A stretch of 64,000 nucleotides of DNA from Actinomycetota bacterium (GTDB lineage Bacteria; Actinomycetota; Thermoleophilia; Miltoncostaeales; Miltoncostaeaceae): positions 106,591 through 170,590 of the forward strand of contig JACJWX010000025.1 of assembly GCA_020636905.1 (NCBI GenBank), given 5' to 3'. The notes beneath the pieces are model-generated. The model had not been told where the DNA came from, searched no databases, and worked only from the letters and a program-made list of their open reading frames with translations. Positions 24,089 through 32,781 of the stretch are shown in pieces. The position numbers and the translations under genes were made by a program. The first letter of the stretch is position 1; every line of letters begins with the position of its first letter.

Positions 24089-25303
24089 TCAGCGACCGAT
24101 GGTCCACACCGTGCGGCTCGAGTTCCCCGCCCGGTCTGTCAGGAGCAGCACGGCGGTGGCAGGGCGCGGACCAACGCGGTTCGTGGCGACCTGGAGTCCG
24201 AGCGAGGTGACGCGCGCGGCGGCGGTGACATCCCGCCCGCCGACCACGAACCGAACCTGCCCGGGGTCGACCCCCGTGCCGCCCGGGTTGTCACGGTAGG
24301 CCACCAGAACCACCTCCCCCGGGTGTCCGCCGTCGACCGGTGACCTGCGGATCACCCGGGGCCCGTGGGACACCACGACCGCAGACGCGGTCGACTCGAG
24401 CGGAAGCGGGCGGCCCGCGAAGGCGAGGGCCGTCAGCGCGGTCGCGAGCACCGACTCCCGGCCACCCGCGGTGACCACGACTCCCCCGCTCGCCCCCTGG
24501 AGGCGTCGCAGATACCCGAGGGGCCCTCCCCCGCCCCTGCGCCGCCACGAGGCCGACCGGGGGTCGTCGCCGAGCGCCCGGATCCCGAGGGTCGCCCAGG
24601 CCGTCTCGACTGCCGTGCTTCGGCGCCCCCTCCACACCGGGAAGCCGCCATCGCGGCGCTGCTGACGCAACAACCAGCGGCGCGCACGACGGACGGTGTC
24701 CGAGTCGCGGGGTTCACCCCACGTCGCCAGTGCCTGCAGGGCGGTGGCCGTGGTGACGGTGTCCGCCCTGGCACCCGACCGGGAGGGCCATCCCCCGTCG
24801 GTTCCCTGCGTGAGCCGTAGCCGCTCGAGCGCCAGTTGGGGAGGTTCCATAGCCGCCGCGCGGGCCGCCAGGAGCGCCCAACCGAGGTCCAGGGCGCCGG
24901 CTCCAAACGTGCCGTCGGCCCCCCAGTCGGCCGTCAGGCCCGCCTGCAGGCCGCGCACGTCGCGGTCGTCGAGGCGCCCGGCCGCCGACATCGCCAGTGC
25001 CCAGCGGGCCACCCGCTGAATCGGCCTCCGCGGACGCCGGCCGATGGCGGCAATCAGTGTCCGACGACCGACCCGCCACGCGTCAGGACGTTCACCCCCG
25101 GTGATAACAGCAAGGTTGGTCCAGGCTGCAGATGCGGAGATTTCCGCCCGCGACGCGCCTCGGGCGGTCGGCGCGCCCGTCCGGGGCGACTGCAGCGCGG
25201 CCAGACGGTCCAACGCCTGACTCGTGGTCGCCCCGGCCCCCGCCGGACCCGCCAGCGCGGCGGCCAGAGCGGCGATGAGCGCGATGCTACCGATGCGCCT
25301 CAC
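24089..25303 (-). CDS. Secreted prenyltransferase/squalene-oxidase-repeat (alpha-alpha toroid) protein
   Basis: A 404-residue protein with a clear signal peptide (IGSIALIAALAAALAGPAGA) and an alpha/alpha-toroid domain carrying QW-like repeats such as GTDGGWPS and RDGGFPVW. The C-terminal ~100 residues are beta-rich and Ig-like (GGRDVTAAARVTSLG). The catalytic Asp-rich motif of terpene cyclases is not seen, so a binding or complement-like toroid role outside the cell is more likely than cyclisation. GTG 25303 starts the signal peptide and overlaps the end of the RraA-like gene by 17 bases; there is no good ribosome site, so coupling is likely. Confidence 0.8.
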   Translation of the reverse strand: MRRIGSIALIAALAAALAGPAGAGATTSQALDRLAALQSPRTGAPTARGASRAEISASAAWTNLAVITGGERPDAWRVGRRTLIAAIGRRPRRPIQRVARWALAMSAAGRLDDRDVRGLQAGLTADWGADGTFGAGALDLGWALLAARAAAMEPPQLALERLRLTQGTDGGWPSRSGARADTVTTATALQALATWGEPRDSDTVRRARRWLLRQQRRDGGFPVWRGRRSTAVETAWATLGIRALGDDPRSASWRRRGGGGPLGYLRRLQGASGGVVVTAGGRESVLATALTALAFAGRPLPLESTASAVVVSHGPRVIRRSPVDGGHPGEVVLVAYRDNPGGTGVDPGQVRFVVGGRDVTAAARVTSLGLQVATNRVGPRPATAVLLLTDRAGNSSRTVWTIGR

Positions 25304-25937
25304 GGTCCATCTGTTCGTCGCGGCTCCGCTCGACGACCGCCACGTCGGCCACCTCGAGCTCGGCGGCTTCGTGGAGCACCTGCTCCACCACGGAGGCGGG
25401 AATGATGACCGCACCCGACCCGTCGGCGTACACCCAGTCGCCGGGAATCACGGTGACGCCGCGCACCTGGATGGGGATGTTCGACGCCTCGGGTGTCAGC
25501 AGGGTGTTGGCCGGCACGACGGCCTCGCCGTTGCAGTGGATGACCAGGCCCGCCCGGGCGAGGTCGTCGAGGTCGCGCAGGCGCCCGTCGGTCAGCACAC
25601 CGGCGGCGCCCTGGAACGCGGCGCGGGTCATCTTCTTGCCCCCCGCGAGCGCTCCGTCCGGATATCCACCGCAGGACATCACGAGTACCTTGCCGGCGGC
25701 GCTGTCCCCCACCGCGCGGTAGTAGGCCCGGGCGAAGTCCTTCTGGCCCAGATCGTGCCGGTAGGGCAGGAAGTGGATGGTGGCCGCGGGTCCGAAGAGG
25801 ACGCGGTCCGGCGTGGGCGTGATGAGGTCGATGATCGTGCACGGATGCGCGTGACGCTTGGTCAGCACGTCGTGAATGGCGCTGGTGGTGACCCCGGGAA
25901 GCAACTTCTCGAGCACCTGACGATCAGGTTCGGACAT
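25287..25937 (-). CDS. RraA-like protein / 4-hydroxy-4-methyl-2-oxoglutarate aldolase family
   Basis: A 216-residue RraA-fold protein. The family signature is visible as GALAGGKKMTRAAFQGAAGVLTDGRLRDLDDL, with the metal/substrate Asp and Arg in DGRLRD. VRGVTVIPGDWVYADGSGAVIIP is the second conserved block. Family members are HMG/oxaloacetate aldolases or regulators of RNase E; with no RNase E context, the aldolase role is the better guess. ATG 25937 has GGAG six bases upstream. It is divergent from nfeD and overlaps the toroid gene. Confidence 0.85.
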   Translation of the reverse strand: MSEPDRQVLEKLLPGVTTSAIHDVLTKRHAHPCTIIDLITPTPDRVLFGPAATIHFLPYRHDLGQKDFARAYYRAVGDSAAGKVLVMSCGGYPDGALAGGKKMTRAAFQGAAGVLTDGRLRDLDDLARAGLVIHCNGEAVVPANTLLTPEASNIPIQVRGVTVIPGDWVYADGSGAVIIPASVVEQVLHEAAELEVADVAVVERSRDEQMDREAHR

Positions 25938-26045
25938 CGCGACTCCGTCACGGGATTGACTGATTCGGCTCACACTACGCACCGGAAGTGACGCCCGACG
26001 CCGCCGGACTGTCGTATCCACCCGGCATCTGCCAAGATCGGCGGT

Positions 26046-26477
26046 GTGATCACGTGGGTCGTCTGGTTGGTGCTGGCCGCACTGCTTGTGGTGGCCGAGG
26101 TCCTGAGCCTGACCCTGGTGTTGGGGATGGCGGCCGTCGGGGCGCTCGCCGCCGCCGGTCTCGCCTGGCTCGGCGTGGGCCTTGTCGGCCAGCTCACGGC
26201 GTTCACGCTCGTCACGGTGGCCACGCTCGCCTTCGTACGGCCGATCGCCAAACGCCACCTGCGTACGACGAGTTCGCAGCGAACCGGGGTCGCGGCACTC
26301 GTGGGCCAGTCGGCCACGGTCGTGTCCACCGTCAACGCCGACGCCGGGCAGATCAAGCTCGCGGGCGAGATCTGGTCGGCGCGTGCCTGGGACGGTGACG
26401 AGGTCATCGAGCCTGGCGCGCGAGTGGAGGTCGTCAAGATCGAGGGCGCGACTGCCCTTGTGCTGAAAGGGGTCTAG
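26046..26477 (+). CDS. NfeD-like membrane protein
   Basis: A 143-residue protein with two to three N-terminal membrane helices (residues about 3-70) and a C-terminal OB-fold-like beta domain (GQSATVVSTVNADAGQIKLAGEIWSARAWDG), the standard short NfeD layout. NfeD proteins partner stomatin-like SPFH proteins in membrane microdomains, and here the stomatin gene starts at the base after this stop. GTG 26046 is the only start that keeps the first helix. Confidence 0.92.
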   Translation: MITWVVWLVLAALLVVAEVLSLTLVLGMAAVGALAAAGLAWLGVGLVGQLTAFTLVTVATLAFVRPIAKRHLRTTSSQRTGVAALVGQSATVVSTVNADAGQIKLAGEIWSARAWDGDEVIEPGARVEVVKIEGATALVLKGV

Positions 26478-27443
26478 ATGGGATCAGTCATCGCAGTCGG
26501 AGTGATCGCCCTTGCGGCGCTGTTCGTGATTTCGGCCGGGCTCAAGATCGTGCCGCAGGCGCAGGCCGCGATCGTGGAACGGCTGGGTCGGTACCGCCGC
26601 ACGCTCGAGCCCGGCCTGCATCTGCTGATCCCGTTCGCCGACCGCATCCGGGCGAACGTCGACCTGCGCGAGCAGGTGCAGTCGTTCCCGCCGCAGCCGG
26701 TGATCACCGAGGACAACCTGGTCGTCAACATCGACAGCGTCGTCTACTTCCAGGTGACCGAGGCCCGGGCGGCCGTGTACGAGATCGAGAACTTCATCCA
26801 GGGCATCGAGCAGATCACCGTCACCACCCTTCGCAACGTGATCGGCGGCATGTCGCTGGAGCGGACCCTGACCTCACGCGACGACATCAACCAGCAGCTG
26901 CGCGGGGTGCTCGACGAAGCCACCGGGCGCTGGGGCATCCGGGTCAACCGCGTCGAGCTGAAGTCCATCGATCCGCCGGCCACGATCCAGCAGGCGATGG
27001 AGACCCAGATGCGCGCCGACCGCGACAAGCGGGCTGCCATCCTGAAGGCCGAGGGCGAGAAGCAGTCCCAGATCCTCACCGCCGAGGGTGAGCAGCAGTC
27101 CCAGGTGCTGCGCGCCCAGGGCGAGCGCGACGCCGAAGTGCTCCGCGCCGAGGGCCAGGCACGCGCCATCGAGACGGTGTTCCGGGCCATCCACGAGGGC
27201 CGTCCCGACAGCGAGCTGCTCGCCTACCAGTACCTGCAGGCGCTTCCGAAGATCGCCGAGGGAAGCAGCAACAAGATGTGGATCGTGCCGAGCGACTTCG
27301 CCCAGACGCTCGGCAGCGTCGCACCGATGCTGGGAGCCATCACGCAAGCCGCGCAGGAGGGCGGCCCCTCGAAGTCGGCGCCTCCGCGAGGTGACGATGA
27401 GGGCGGCACGCCGGCGCTCCCGCCGGGTAACGCCCCGTACTGA
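26478..27443 (+). CDS. SPFH/Band 7 stomatin-like protein (paraslipin)
   Basis: A 321-residue protein: one N-terminal membrane helix (5-22), an SPFH domain starting IVPQAQAAIVERLGRYRRTLEPGLHLLIPF, and a long charged coiled coil built on EGEKQSQILTAEGEQQSQVLRAQGERDAEVLRAEGQA. The C-terminal tail is Pro/Gly-rich. It oligomerises on the membrane and organises microdomains with its NfeD partner encoded immediately upstream. The stop-to-start distance is zero bases. Confidence 0.95.
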   Translation: MGSVIAVGVIALAALFVISAGLKIVPQAQAAIVERLGRYRRTLEPGLHLLIPFADRIRANVDLREQVQSFPPQPVITEDNLVVNIDSVVYFQVTEARAAVYEIENFIQGIEQITVTTLRNVIGGMSLERTLTSRDDINQQLRGVLDEATGRWGIRVNRVELKSIDPPATIQQAMETQMRADRDKRAAILKAEGEKQSQILTAEGEQQSQVLRAQGERDAEVLRAEGQARAIETVFRAIHEGRPDSELLAYQYLQALPKIAEGSSNKMWIVPSDFAQTLGSVAPMLGAITQAAQEGGPSKSAPPRGDDEGGTPALPPGNAPY

Positions 27444-27471
27444 GTTCATCCCCACCGAGCAGGCACGGCCG

Positions 27472-27957
27472 ATGCCCGACGAATGGTTCATCCGCAACGT
27501 CGCCGACATGACGGCGTACGCCGACGGGGAGTTCGGCGCCTATTTCCGCTTCGCGCCGCGAGAGGCCCCGTTCGCGGACACGGGCATGAACATCACCGTG
27601 CTGCAGCCGGGTGAGGCCAACGGTCGCTACCACCACGAGTCGGGACAGGAAGACTTCCTGGTGCTCGCCGGCGAGTGCATCTGCATCGTCCACGACGTGG
27701 AGCATCCGATGCGAGCGTGGGACTTCTTCCATTGCCCCGGCGGCACCCCGCACATCTTCGTGGGCGCGGGTTCGGGCCCCTGCGCGATCCTGATGATCGG
27801 CGCGAAGCGGGACGGAGAGACGATTCACTATCCGGTGAGCGAGGTTGCCGGACGGTACGGGGCGTCAGTCTCCCGGCCCACCGACAGCCCCATCGAGGCC
27901 TACGCGGACCGGCCGGGTGACGAAGTGCCGGTCCGCCTCGATTGGCCCCTCTCGTGA
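27472..27957 (+). CDS. Cupin-domain protein
   Basis: A 161-residue single-domain cupin. Motif 1 is GRYHHESGQEDFLVLAGE with the His-His and Glu metal ligands, and motif 2 is CPGGTPHIFVGAG with the third His. It should bind a metal and a small substrate, perhaps as a sensor or isomerase. ATG 27472 lies 28 bases after the stomatin stop. Its last four bases overlap the GTG of the acuC-like gene, so it is coupled to a deacetylase. Confidence 0.85.
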   Translation: MPDEWFIRNVADMTAYADGEFGAYFRFAPREAPFADTGMNITVLQPGEANGRYHHESGQEDFLVLAGECICIVHDVEHPMRAWDFFHCPGGTPHIFVGAGSGPCAILMIGAKRDGETIHYPVSEVAGRYGASVSRPTDSPIEAYADRPGDEVPVRLDWPLS

Positions 27958-29144
27958 GCACGCCGCTCGAGCTCCTGGTCGTCCACTCCGACGACCTGGG
28001 CATGCGGTTCGGCGGGGGGCATCCCACCGACCAGCGCCGCCACGTGCTGGCGGTCGCGTTGATGCGGGCCGCCGGCATCCTCGATGCCCCGGGGGTCCGA
28101 TACGAACCCGCACCCGCCGACCCGATGCCCGACGAGGAACTGGAACGGGTTTTCGCCCCGGCGTTCGTGCGGGCCATGCGCCGCTACTCGACCAACCCGA
28201 TGTTCGCCGCCGAACCGCAGGCACGGCAGTGGGGCATCGGCGGCGACAACAACGCCTATCCCGGCATGCATGACGACTCGGCCAGATCGTGCGCGGCCTG
28301 CGCACGAGCGGCGCGCGCTGTGGCGGCCGGTGAGGCCGTGCGTGCGCTGGCGCCCAGCGGCGGTGCGCACCACGGGATGACCAACCAGGCGCAGGGCTTC
28401 GGGATCTACAACGAGACCGCCGTGGCCGTCCAGGAGCTGCTCGACGCCGGACTCGAGCGGGTCGCCTACATCGATGTGGACGTGCACCACGGCAACGGGA
28501 CCCAGTGGATCTTCTACGACGACCCGCGCGTGCTGACGGTGTCGGTGCACGAGACCGGCCGCCACCTGTTCCCCGGCTCGGGGTTCCCCGCCGAGACGGG
28601 TGGCGCCGAGGCTCCGGGGACCGCGGCCAACGTCGCGCTGCCGCCCTTCGCCGGCGACGACGCCTACCGCCTCACGATGGCCGAGCTGGTGGTACCGGTG
28701 GTCCGGGACTTCGCCCCGAAGGCCATCGTCACGCAGAACGGCGTCGACCACCATCACGAAGACCCGCTCTCGCACCTGCTCACCACCATGTCGCTGTACC
28801 CCGAGATCTGGCGCACCCTGAAGGCGCTCGCCGACGAGGTGTGCGGTGGTCGATGGGTCGCCCTCGGCGGCGGTGGCTACAACCCGCTGGTGGCCCCTCC
28901 CCGTGCGTGGGCGGCGCTCGCGGCCGAGATGGCGGGCGTGGAGTTCCACGATCCCCTCCCCGAGATCTGGCGGGAACAGATGCGGAAGCAGGGCGTGGAG
29001 TCGCCGCCGCTCGGCTGGACCGAGGACCCGGGACCCGACCCCGACGCCGATCGGGACCGTCTGGCCCTGGAGCAGTCCCGGGCGGCGGTTGAGCAGTCCC
29101 GCGTGGCGCTGGGCCGGTTCTTTCCCTCACTGCAGACCGGGTGA
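27954..29144 (+). CDS. acuC: AcuC-like class I histone deacetylase family protein
   Basis: A 396-residue zinc deacetylase. Motifs in order: SGGAHHGM (general-base His pair), YIDVDVHHGNGTQ (zinc Asp and His), HETGRHLFPGSG, QNGVDHHHEDPLSHL (second zinc Asp) and GGGGYN (catalytic-site Tyr). AcuC removes acetyl groups from acetyl-CoA synthetase or acts on acetylpolyamine-like substrates. GTG 27954 overlaps the cupin stop (GTGA). The C-terminal 60 residues are acidic and Arg/Glu-rich. In a genome using acetyl-CoA for PHA, control of acetate activation would fit. Confidence 0.92.
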   Translation: MSTPLELLVVHSDDLGMRFGGGHPTDQRRHVLAVALMRAAGILDAPGVRYEPAPADPMPDEELERVFAPAFVRAMRRYSTNPMFAAEPQARQWGIGGDNNAYPGMHDDSARSCAACARAARAVAAGEAVRALAPSGGAHHGMTNQAQGFGIYNETAVAVQELLDAGLERVAYIDVDVHHGNGTQWIFYDDPRVLTVSVHETGRHLFPGSGFPAETGGAEAPGTAANVALPPFAGDDAYRLTMAELVVPVVRDFAPKAIVTQNGVDHHHEDPLSHLLTTMSLYPEIWRTLKALADEVCGGRWVALGGGGYNPLVAPPRAWAALAAEMAGVEFHDPLPEIWREQMRKQGVESPPLGWTEDPGPDPDADRDRLALEQSRAAVEQSRVALGRFFPSLQTG

Positions 29145-29177
29145 CGGGCGCGGCACACCGCGTCCCGGAGGACGCCG

Positions 29178-29834
29178 ATGCGTGAACTGACTGATGGGCT
29201 GTGGTGGTGGACCGCCCGGCACCCGGAGTGGCATCCCAGGGGGTTCGGTGACGTCGTGGGGTGCTACGCGGTCACGCATGGTGAGGGCACTCTGCTGATC
29301 GACCCGCTGCTGCCGGTCGACGCGGACCGGACGCTCGCCGAGCTGGACGCGATCATGCGAGCGCCGGTGGCCATCATGGTGACCATCCCGTACCACGTCC
29401 GCAGCGCCCGTCAGCTCGCTGAGCGCTACGACGCCGAGATCTGGGGGCACCCCGCGGTGCTCAAGCGCCCGATCGATCCCGACCGGTTCCGGGAGGTCGT
29501 CCCCGGGGCCGCGCTACCGGGAGGTGCGAGCGCCTTCACCATCGGGAGTCCGCGCCGATACGAGATGCCCCTGTACCTGCCCTCCCACCGGGCGCTGGTG
29601 TTCGGTGATGCGCTCGTGGTCGCCGACGGCGCCCTGCGGGTGTGGCTGCAGACCACGCCGAAGCCCTCAACGGAGGGCTGGTTTCAGTCGCGCCTGCGGC
29701 CGACCTTCGAGCCGCTGCTCAACCTCGACGTCGACCGGGTGCTGGTGACGCACGGCGAGCCGGTACTCGCCGACGCGATGCGGGCGCTCAGCGAGGCCAT
29801 CGCCGGGCCGCCCTGGTTCCACGGACCGAGCTGA
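29178..29834 (+). CDS. MBL-fold hydrolase-like protein with a reduced metal site
   Basis: A 218-residue metallo-beta-lactamase-fold protein: beta strands at the start (DVVGCYAVTHGEGTLLIDPLLP), a central helix-strand block and a C-terminal VLVTHGEPVL. The usual HxHxDH motif should fall at VTIPYHVRSARQLAERY, where only one His remains and the Asp-His pair is missing. FGDALVV matches the later metal-ligand Asp region. It is probably a non-canonical or single-metal family member. It lies 33 bases after acuC on the same strand. Confidence 0.8.
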   Translation: MRELTDGLWWWTARHPEWHPRGFGDVVGCYAVTHGEGTLLIDPLLPVDADRTLAELDAIMRAPVAIMVTIPYHVRSARQLAERYDAEIWGHPAVLKRPIDPDRFREVVPGAALPGGASAFTIGSPRRYEMPLYLPSHRALVFGDALVVADGALRVWLQTTPKPSTEGWFQSRLRPTFEPLLNLDVDRVLVTHGEPVLADAMRALSEAIAGPPWFHGPS

Positions 29835-29849
29835 GGGTCTGACCGGGGG

Positions 29850-30254
29850 CTACTGAACGAGCCAGGCGGCCAGGTGCGATGCCACGATCCCGAAGAGCCA
29901 GGAGGCCAGATTCAGCGCCACGAACCCGACCGCCAGAGCCGCACCGATCAGCGCCGGTCGGATCCCCCTCGGTTCACCCAGACGCATCGCGCGGCGCCCC
30001 TCGAACGCCGCGGCGACGCCCGGAAGGGCGAACACCAGCATTCCCGCGCCTCCTGCGATGAGCACCGTCCACACCGGCGGATCGTCGGGATCACCAAGGA
30101 GGGCGAGCAGGCCCTCGCCCACGGCGAACGCGAGCGCGAACGACACCGGGAAGAACGCCAGCGACCACCAGGCACGGCGGTAGGCGGTGCGCGCGGCCCC
30201 GGGCGGAGGCCGACCGGACTCGCGGTCCGGTTCGGGCGTCGGCGCTGAGACCAT
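29850..30254 (-). CDS. Small integral membrane protein, 134 aa
   Basis: A 134-residue protein with a Pro/Arg-rich cytoplasmic start (about 30 residues) and three predicted membrane helices, the last ending in ASWLFGIVASHLAAWLVQ. The layout is like the DUF4190 type of small actinobacterial membrane protein, but I cannot confirm the family. ATG 30254 is chosen; the much longer open frame upstream is a shadow of the MoxR gene. It converges on the MBL gene. Confidence 0.68.
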   Translation of the reverse strand: MVSAPTPEPDRESGRPPPGAARTAYRRAWWSLAFFPVSFALAFAVGEGLLALLGDPDDPPVWTVLIAGGAGMLVFALPGVAAAFEGRRAMRLGEPRGIRPALIGAALAVGFVALNLASWLFGIVASHLAAWLVQ

Positions 30255-30443
30255 GGCGGCCACACTCCTGCACGCTGATTCTTCGTCGCTCTCCCCAGTA
30301 TCTGCGCGTCCGCCACACCTGCACAGAGGCGTTCGGCCCGGTCGGCGGGATCGATCGACCGGGCCGATGTGTGCGCCCCGGGACGCCTGACCCCTGGCCG
30401 TGCGGAACTCCCTGGAGTGCAATGGGCCCGAGGAGAACGTCGC

Positions 30444-31076
30444 ATGGGCAATGAGATGCTGATCGACCGGGTGCTGCCCCGGTTCGACGCGACGATCATC
30501 GAGCACATCGTGGTCGACGCACCGCCCGAGGTCGTCGTCCGGACGGCGCGGGAGATGGACTTCCTGCAGATCCACACGCCGCTCGTCGACGCGCTCATGG
30601 CCGCCCGAGGCCTGCCGGCCAGGATCGGCCGCAGATTCGGCAATCGGCCTGCCCCGCCACCACCTCCGGCGATGCGGCTGGCCGACCTCTTCGACGCCCC
30701 CGGGTCCGCGGATGCCCTCGAAGGGTGGGTCGGCCTCGGCGAGGAGCCGGGACGCGAGCTGGTGTTCGGCGCGGTCGGGAAGTTCTGGCAGGCGAGCATC
30801 GACTGGAGGACGGTCACCGCCGAGGCGTTCCCGACCTTCGACGAGCCCGACCACGCGAAGATCGCCGCGGGCTTCTCGGTGCGGGAGTACGGAAGCCACC
30901 GCACCCTGTTGAGCTACGAGGCCCGGACGGCCGCGACCGACCCCGCCGCCCGCCGCAAGTTCGTCCGGTACTGGCGACTGGTCCGGTGGTTCGTGGGCGT
31001 CGTGATGCGCGCCGCCCTCGTCACCATCAAGGACCTCGCCGAACAGGGCGATCACGAGCCAGCCGCGGGGGGATGA
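30444..31076 (+). CDS. SRPBCC-like (START-fold) protein, 210 aa
   Basis: A 210-residue protein with the N-terminal pattern of SRPBCC ligand-binding proteins (EHIVVDAPPEVVVRTAREMDF). A central beta stretch (GAVGKFWQAS, FSVREYGSHRTLLSYEART) leads to a long C-terminal helix (YWRLVRWFVGVVMRAALVTIKDLAE). AGGAG lies eight bases before ATG 30444, so the open frame upstream is not used. Function within the family cannot be told; it precedes the MoxR gene by 108 bases. Confidence 0.8.
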   Translation: MGNEMLIDRVLPRFDATIIEHIVVDAPPEVVVRTAREMDFLQIHTPLVDALMAARGLPARIGRRFGNRPAPPPPPAMRLADLFDAPGSADALEGWVGLGEEPGRELVFGAVGKFWQASIDWRTVTAEAFPTFDEPDHAKIAAGFSVREYGSHRTLLSYEARTAATDPAARRKFVRYWRLVRWFVGVVMRAALVTIKDLAEQGDHEPAAGG

Positions 31077-31184
31077 GCGGGCGGGCGTGGAAGCGCGGGA
31101 TGGGCTGCTGACGGCCACGGCGGCCCGCCCGGGTGGGCGTTGTCTAGGGTGACCCTCCTGGAACGCGACCGGAGGCCACCCCAC

Positions 31185-32051
31185 ATGCTCGATGCCCGCC
31201 CGTTCGAGGGGACCGACAGCTACATCGCCAGCGAGGATCTGCGCACCTCGGTGAACGTGGCGATCGCGCTCGAACGTCCCCTGTTGATCCGCGGCGAACC
31301 CGGCACCGGCAAGACCCTGCTTGCCGAAGCCGTGGCCGAGACCCTGGGCACCGAGCTGATGGTGTGGAGCATCCGCTCGACCACCAGGGCCCAGGACGGG
31401 CTGTACGTCTACGACACCGTGCAGCGCCTGTACGACAGCCAGTTCGGCGACGGCGACCCGAGCAACATCCGGGCATACATCCGCCTCGGCGTGCTCGGCG
31501 AGGCCTTCCAGGCCGACAAACGCGTGGTCGTGGTGATCGACGAGGTCGACAAGGCCGATCTGGAGTTCCCGAACGACCTGCTGTGGGAACTCGACCGCAT
31601 GAGCTTCCACATCCCCGAGACCGGCGACACCATCACGGCCCGGCAGCGTCCGGTCGTGATCGTGACCTCGAACGCCGAGAAGGAACTCCCGGACGCGTTC
31701 CTGCGGCGCTGCGTGTTCCACTACATCGCGTTCCCCGATCCGGAGCAGATGGCCGAGATCGTGAGGGTGCACCACCCGAACCTCCAGGACGACCTGCTCC
31801 GGGCGGCCATCGAGGCGTTCTACGTGGTCCGCCAGATGGACGGCCTCGCGAAGCGCCCCTCGACCAGCGAGCTCGTCGACTGGGTGCAGGCCCTCGTGGT
31901 GGGCGGCATTCCCGCCGAGCGGGTGGTCGAGGAGCTCCCGTTCCTCGGGGTGGTGCTGAAGAAGCCGCAGGACCTCGAGGTCGCCCGGCGTCACCTTGCC
32001 GTGCGTGCGCAGCGCGGCGCCGGTGTGCAGCGACGTCTCCGGGATGGCTGA
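31185..32051 (+). CDS. MoxR-family AAA+ ATPase
   Basis: A 288-residue AAA+ protein. Walker A is GEPGTGKT (about 37-44), Walker B VVVIDEVDKAD, sensor 1 VIVTSNAEKELP and the arginine-finger region FLRRCVF. MoxR ATPases act with VWA-domain partners as chaperones for metal-cofactor insertion or complex assembly. The partner (VWA/CoxE) is at 32782, but a toxin-antitoxin module lies between them. GGAGG lies nine bases before ATG 31185. Confidence 0.93.
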   Translation: MLDARPFEGTDSYIASEDLRTSVNVAIALERPLLIRGEPGTGKTLLAEAVAETLGTELMVWSIRSTTRAQDGLYVYDTVQRLYDSQFGDGDPSNIRAYIRLGVLGEAFQADKRVVVVIDEVDKADLEFPNDLLWELDRMSFHIPETGDTITARQRPVVIVTSNAEKELPDAFLRRCVFHYIAFPDPEQMAEIVRVHHPNLQDDLLRAAIEAFYVVRQMDGLAKRPSTSELVDWVQALVVGGIPAERVVEELPFLGVVLKKPQDLEVARRHLAVRAQRGAGVQRRLRDG

Positions 32052-32066
32052 GGGACTGTCCGCCGT

Positions 32067-32085
32067 GTTGGCCAGGCTGGCCAAC
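32067..32085. promoter_or_regulatory. Palindromic operator ahead of the Phd/PIN module
   Basis: A perfect 9-bp inverted repeat, GTTGGCCAG and CTGGCCAAC separated by one base, ends 17 bases before the antitoxin ATG. Phd/YefM antitoxins bind such palindromes to repress their own operon, so this is the likely autoregulatory site. A moxR terminator is the alternative. Confidence 0.6.
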
Positions 32086-32102
32086 CCTGGTACCGTCCGA
32101 CC

Positions 32103-32351
32103 ATGGCGACCGTCAACATCTACGAAGCCAAGTCCAACTTCTCACAGCTCATTGCTCGCGCCGAGGCGGGCGAAGAGATCGTCATCGCGAGGGCGGGTCG
32201 CCCCGTGGCAATGCTGACGCCACTGCCACCGGAATCGCGAGAGCCGCGCAGGCCCGGTGCGTGGGCAGGAATGGTCACGATCCATCCCGATTTCGACGTC
32301 TTGCCGGATGACCTCGCCGATGTATTCGGAGCAGCCGGCGAACGGTCGTGA
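32103..32351 (+). CDS. Phd/YefM-family antitoxin
   Basis: An 82-residue protein. The N-terminal DNA-binding half is typical Phd/YefM: VNIYEAKSNFSQLIARAEAGEEIVIARAGRPVAMLTPL. The C-terminal tail is Pro/Arg then acidic, the usual toxin-wrapping region. No ribosome site precedes the ATG, so it may be leaderless. Its stop overlaps the toxin GTG by 4 bases. It is placed inside what is elsewhere an uninterrupted MoxR-VWA pair. Confidence 0.92.
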   Translation: MATVNIYEAKSNFSQLIARAEAGEEIVIARAGRPVAMLTPLPPESREPRRPGAWAGMVTIHPDFDVLPDDLADVFGAAGERS

Positions 32352-32731
32352 ACGACGCCATCATCCTGGATACCCACGTTGTTCTCTGGTGGCTGGCCGA
32401 TGACGATCGCCTCGGGACAGCCGGCCGACGGTTCATCGCCGATCCCCAGGCCGAGGTGCTCGTGAGTGCGGCCACCGTCTGGGAAATCGCGATCAAGCGC
32501 CAGCTCGACAAGCTGACCGCTCCGGATGATCTCCTGACGCAGCTCCGGGCGAACAGAATCGCGGTGATCCCCATCGAAGCAGCGGATGCGTGGGAGGCAG
32601 GCGGGCTCCCGAACCACCATCGGGACCCGTTCGACCGCATGATCATCGCCCAGGCGAGAGGCAATGACATGCCGGTGATGACCGCCGATCCGGACTTCTC
32701 GGCGTACGACGTCCAGCTCCGGGCGCCCTAG
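32348..32731 (+). CDS. PIN-domain toxin (VapC-like)
   Basis: A 127-residue PIN-domain ribonuclease. The four acidic positions are visible: LDTHVVLWWL, VSAATVWEIAIK, DPFDRMIIAQA and VMTADPDF. HHRDPFDRMI is typical of the PIN subfamily paired with Phd antitoxins. It should cleave RNA when free of its antitoxin. GTG 32348 overlaps the antitoxin stop (GTGA). Confidence 0.92.
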   Translation: MNDAIILDTHVVLWWLADDDRLGTAGRRFIADPQAEVLVSAATVWEIAIKRQLDKLTAPDDLLTQLRANRIAVIPIEAADAWEAGGLPNHHRDPFDRMIIAQARGNDMPVMTADPDFSAYDVQLRAP

Positions 32732-32781
32732 TCGAATGTCCCATCGGGACCAGACCGCCCACACCCCGAGCATCCGCGCCC

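Noticed and set aside
29850..32084. Open frame of 744 codons on the minus strand
   Set aside because: Only its last 134 codons look like a protein (membrane helices); the rest is antisense to MoxR and the SRPBCC gene.
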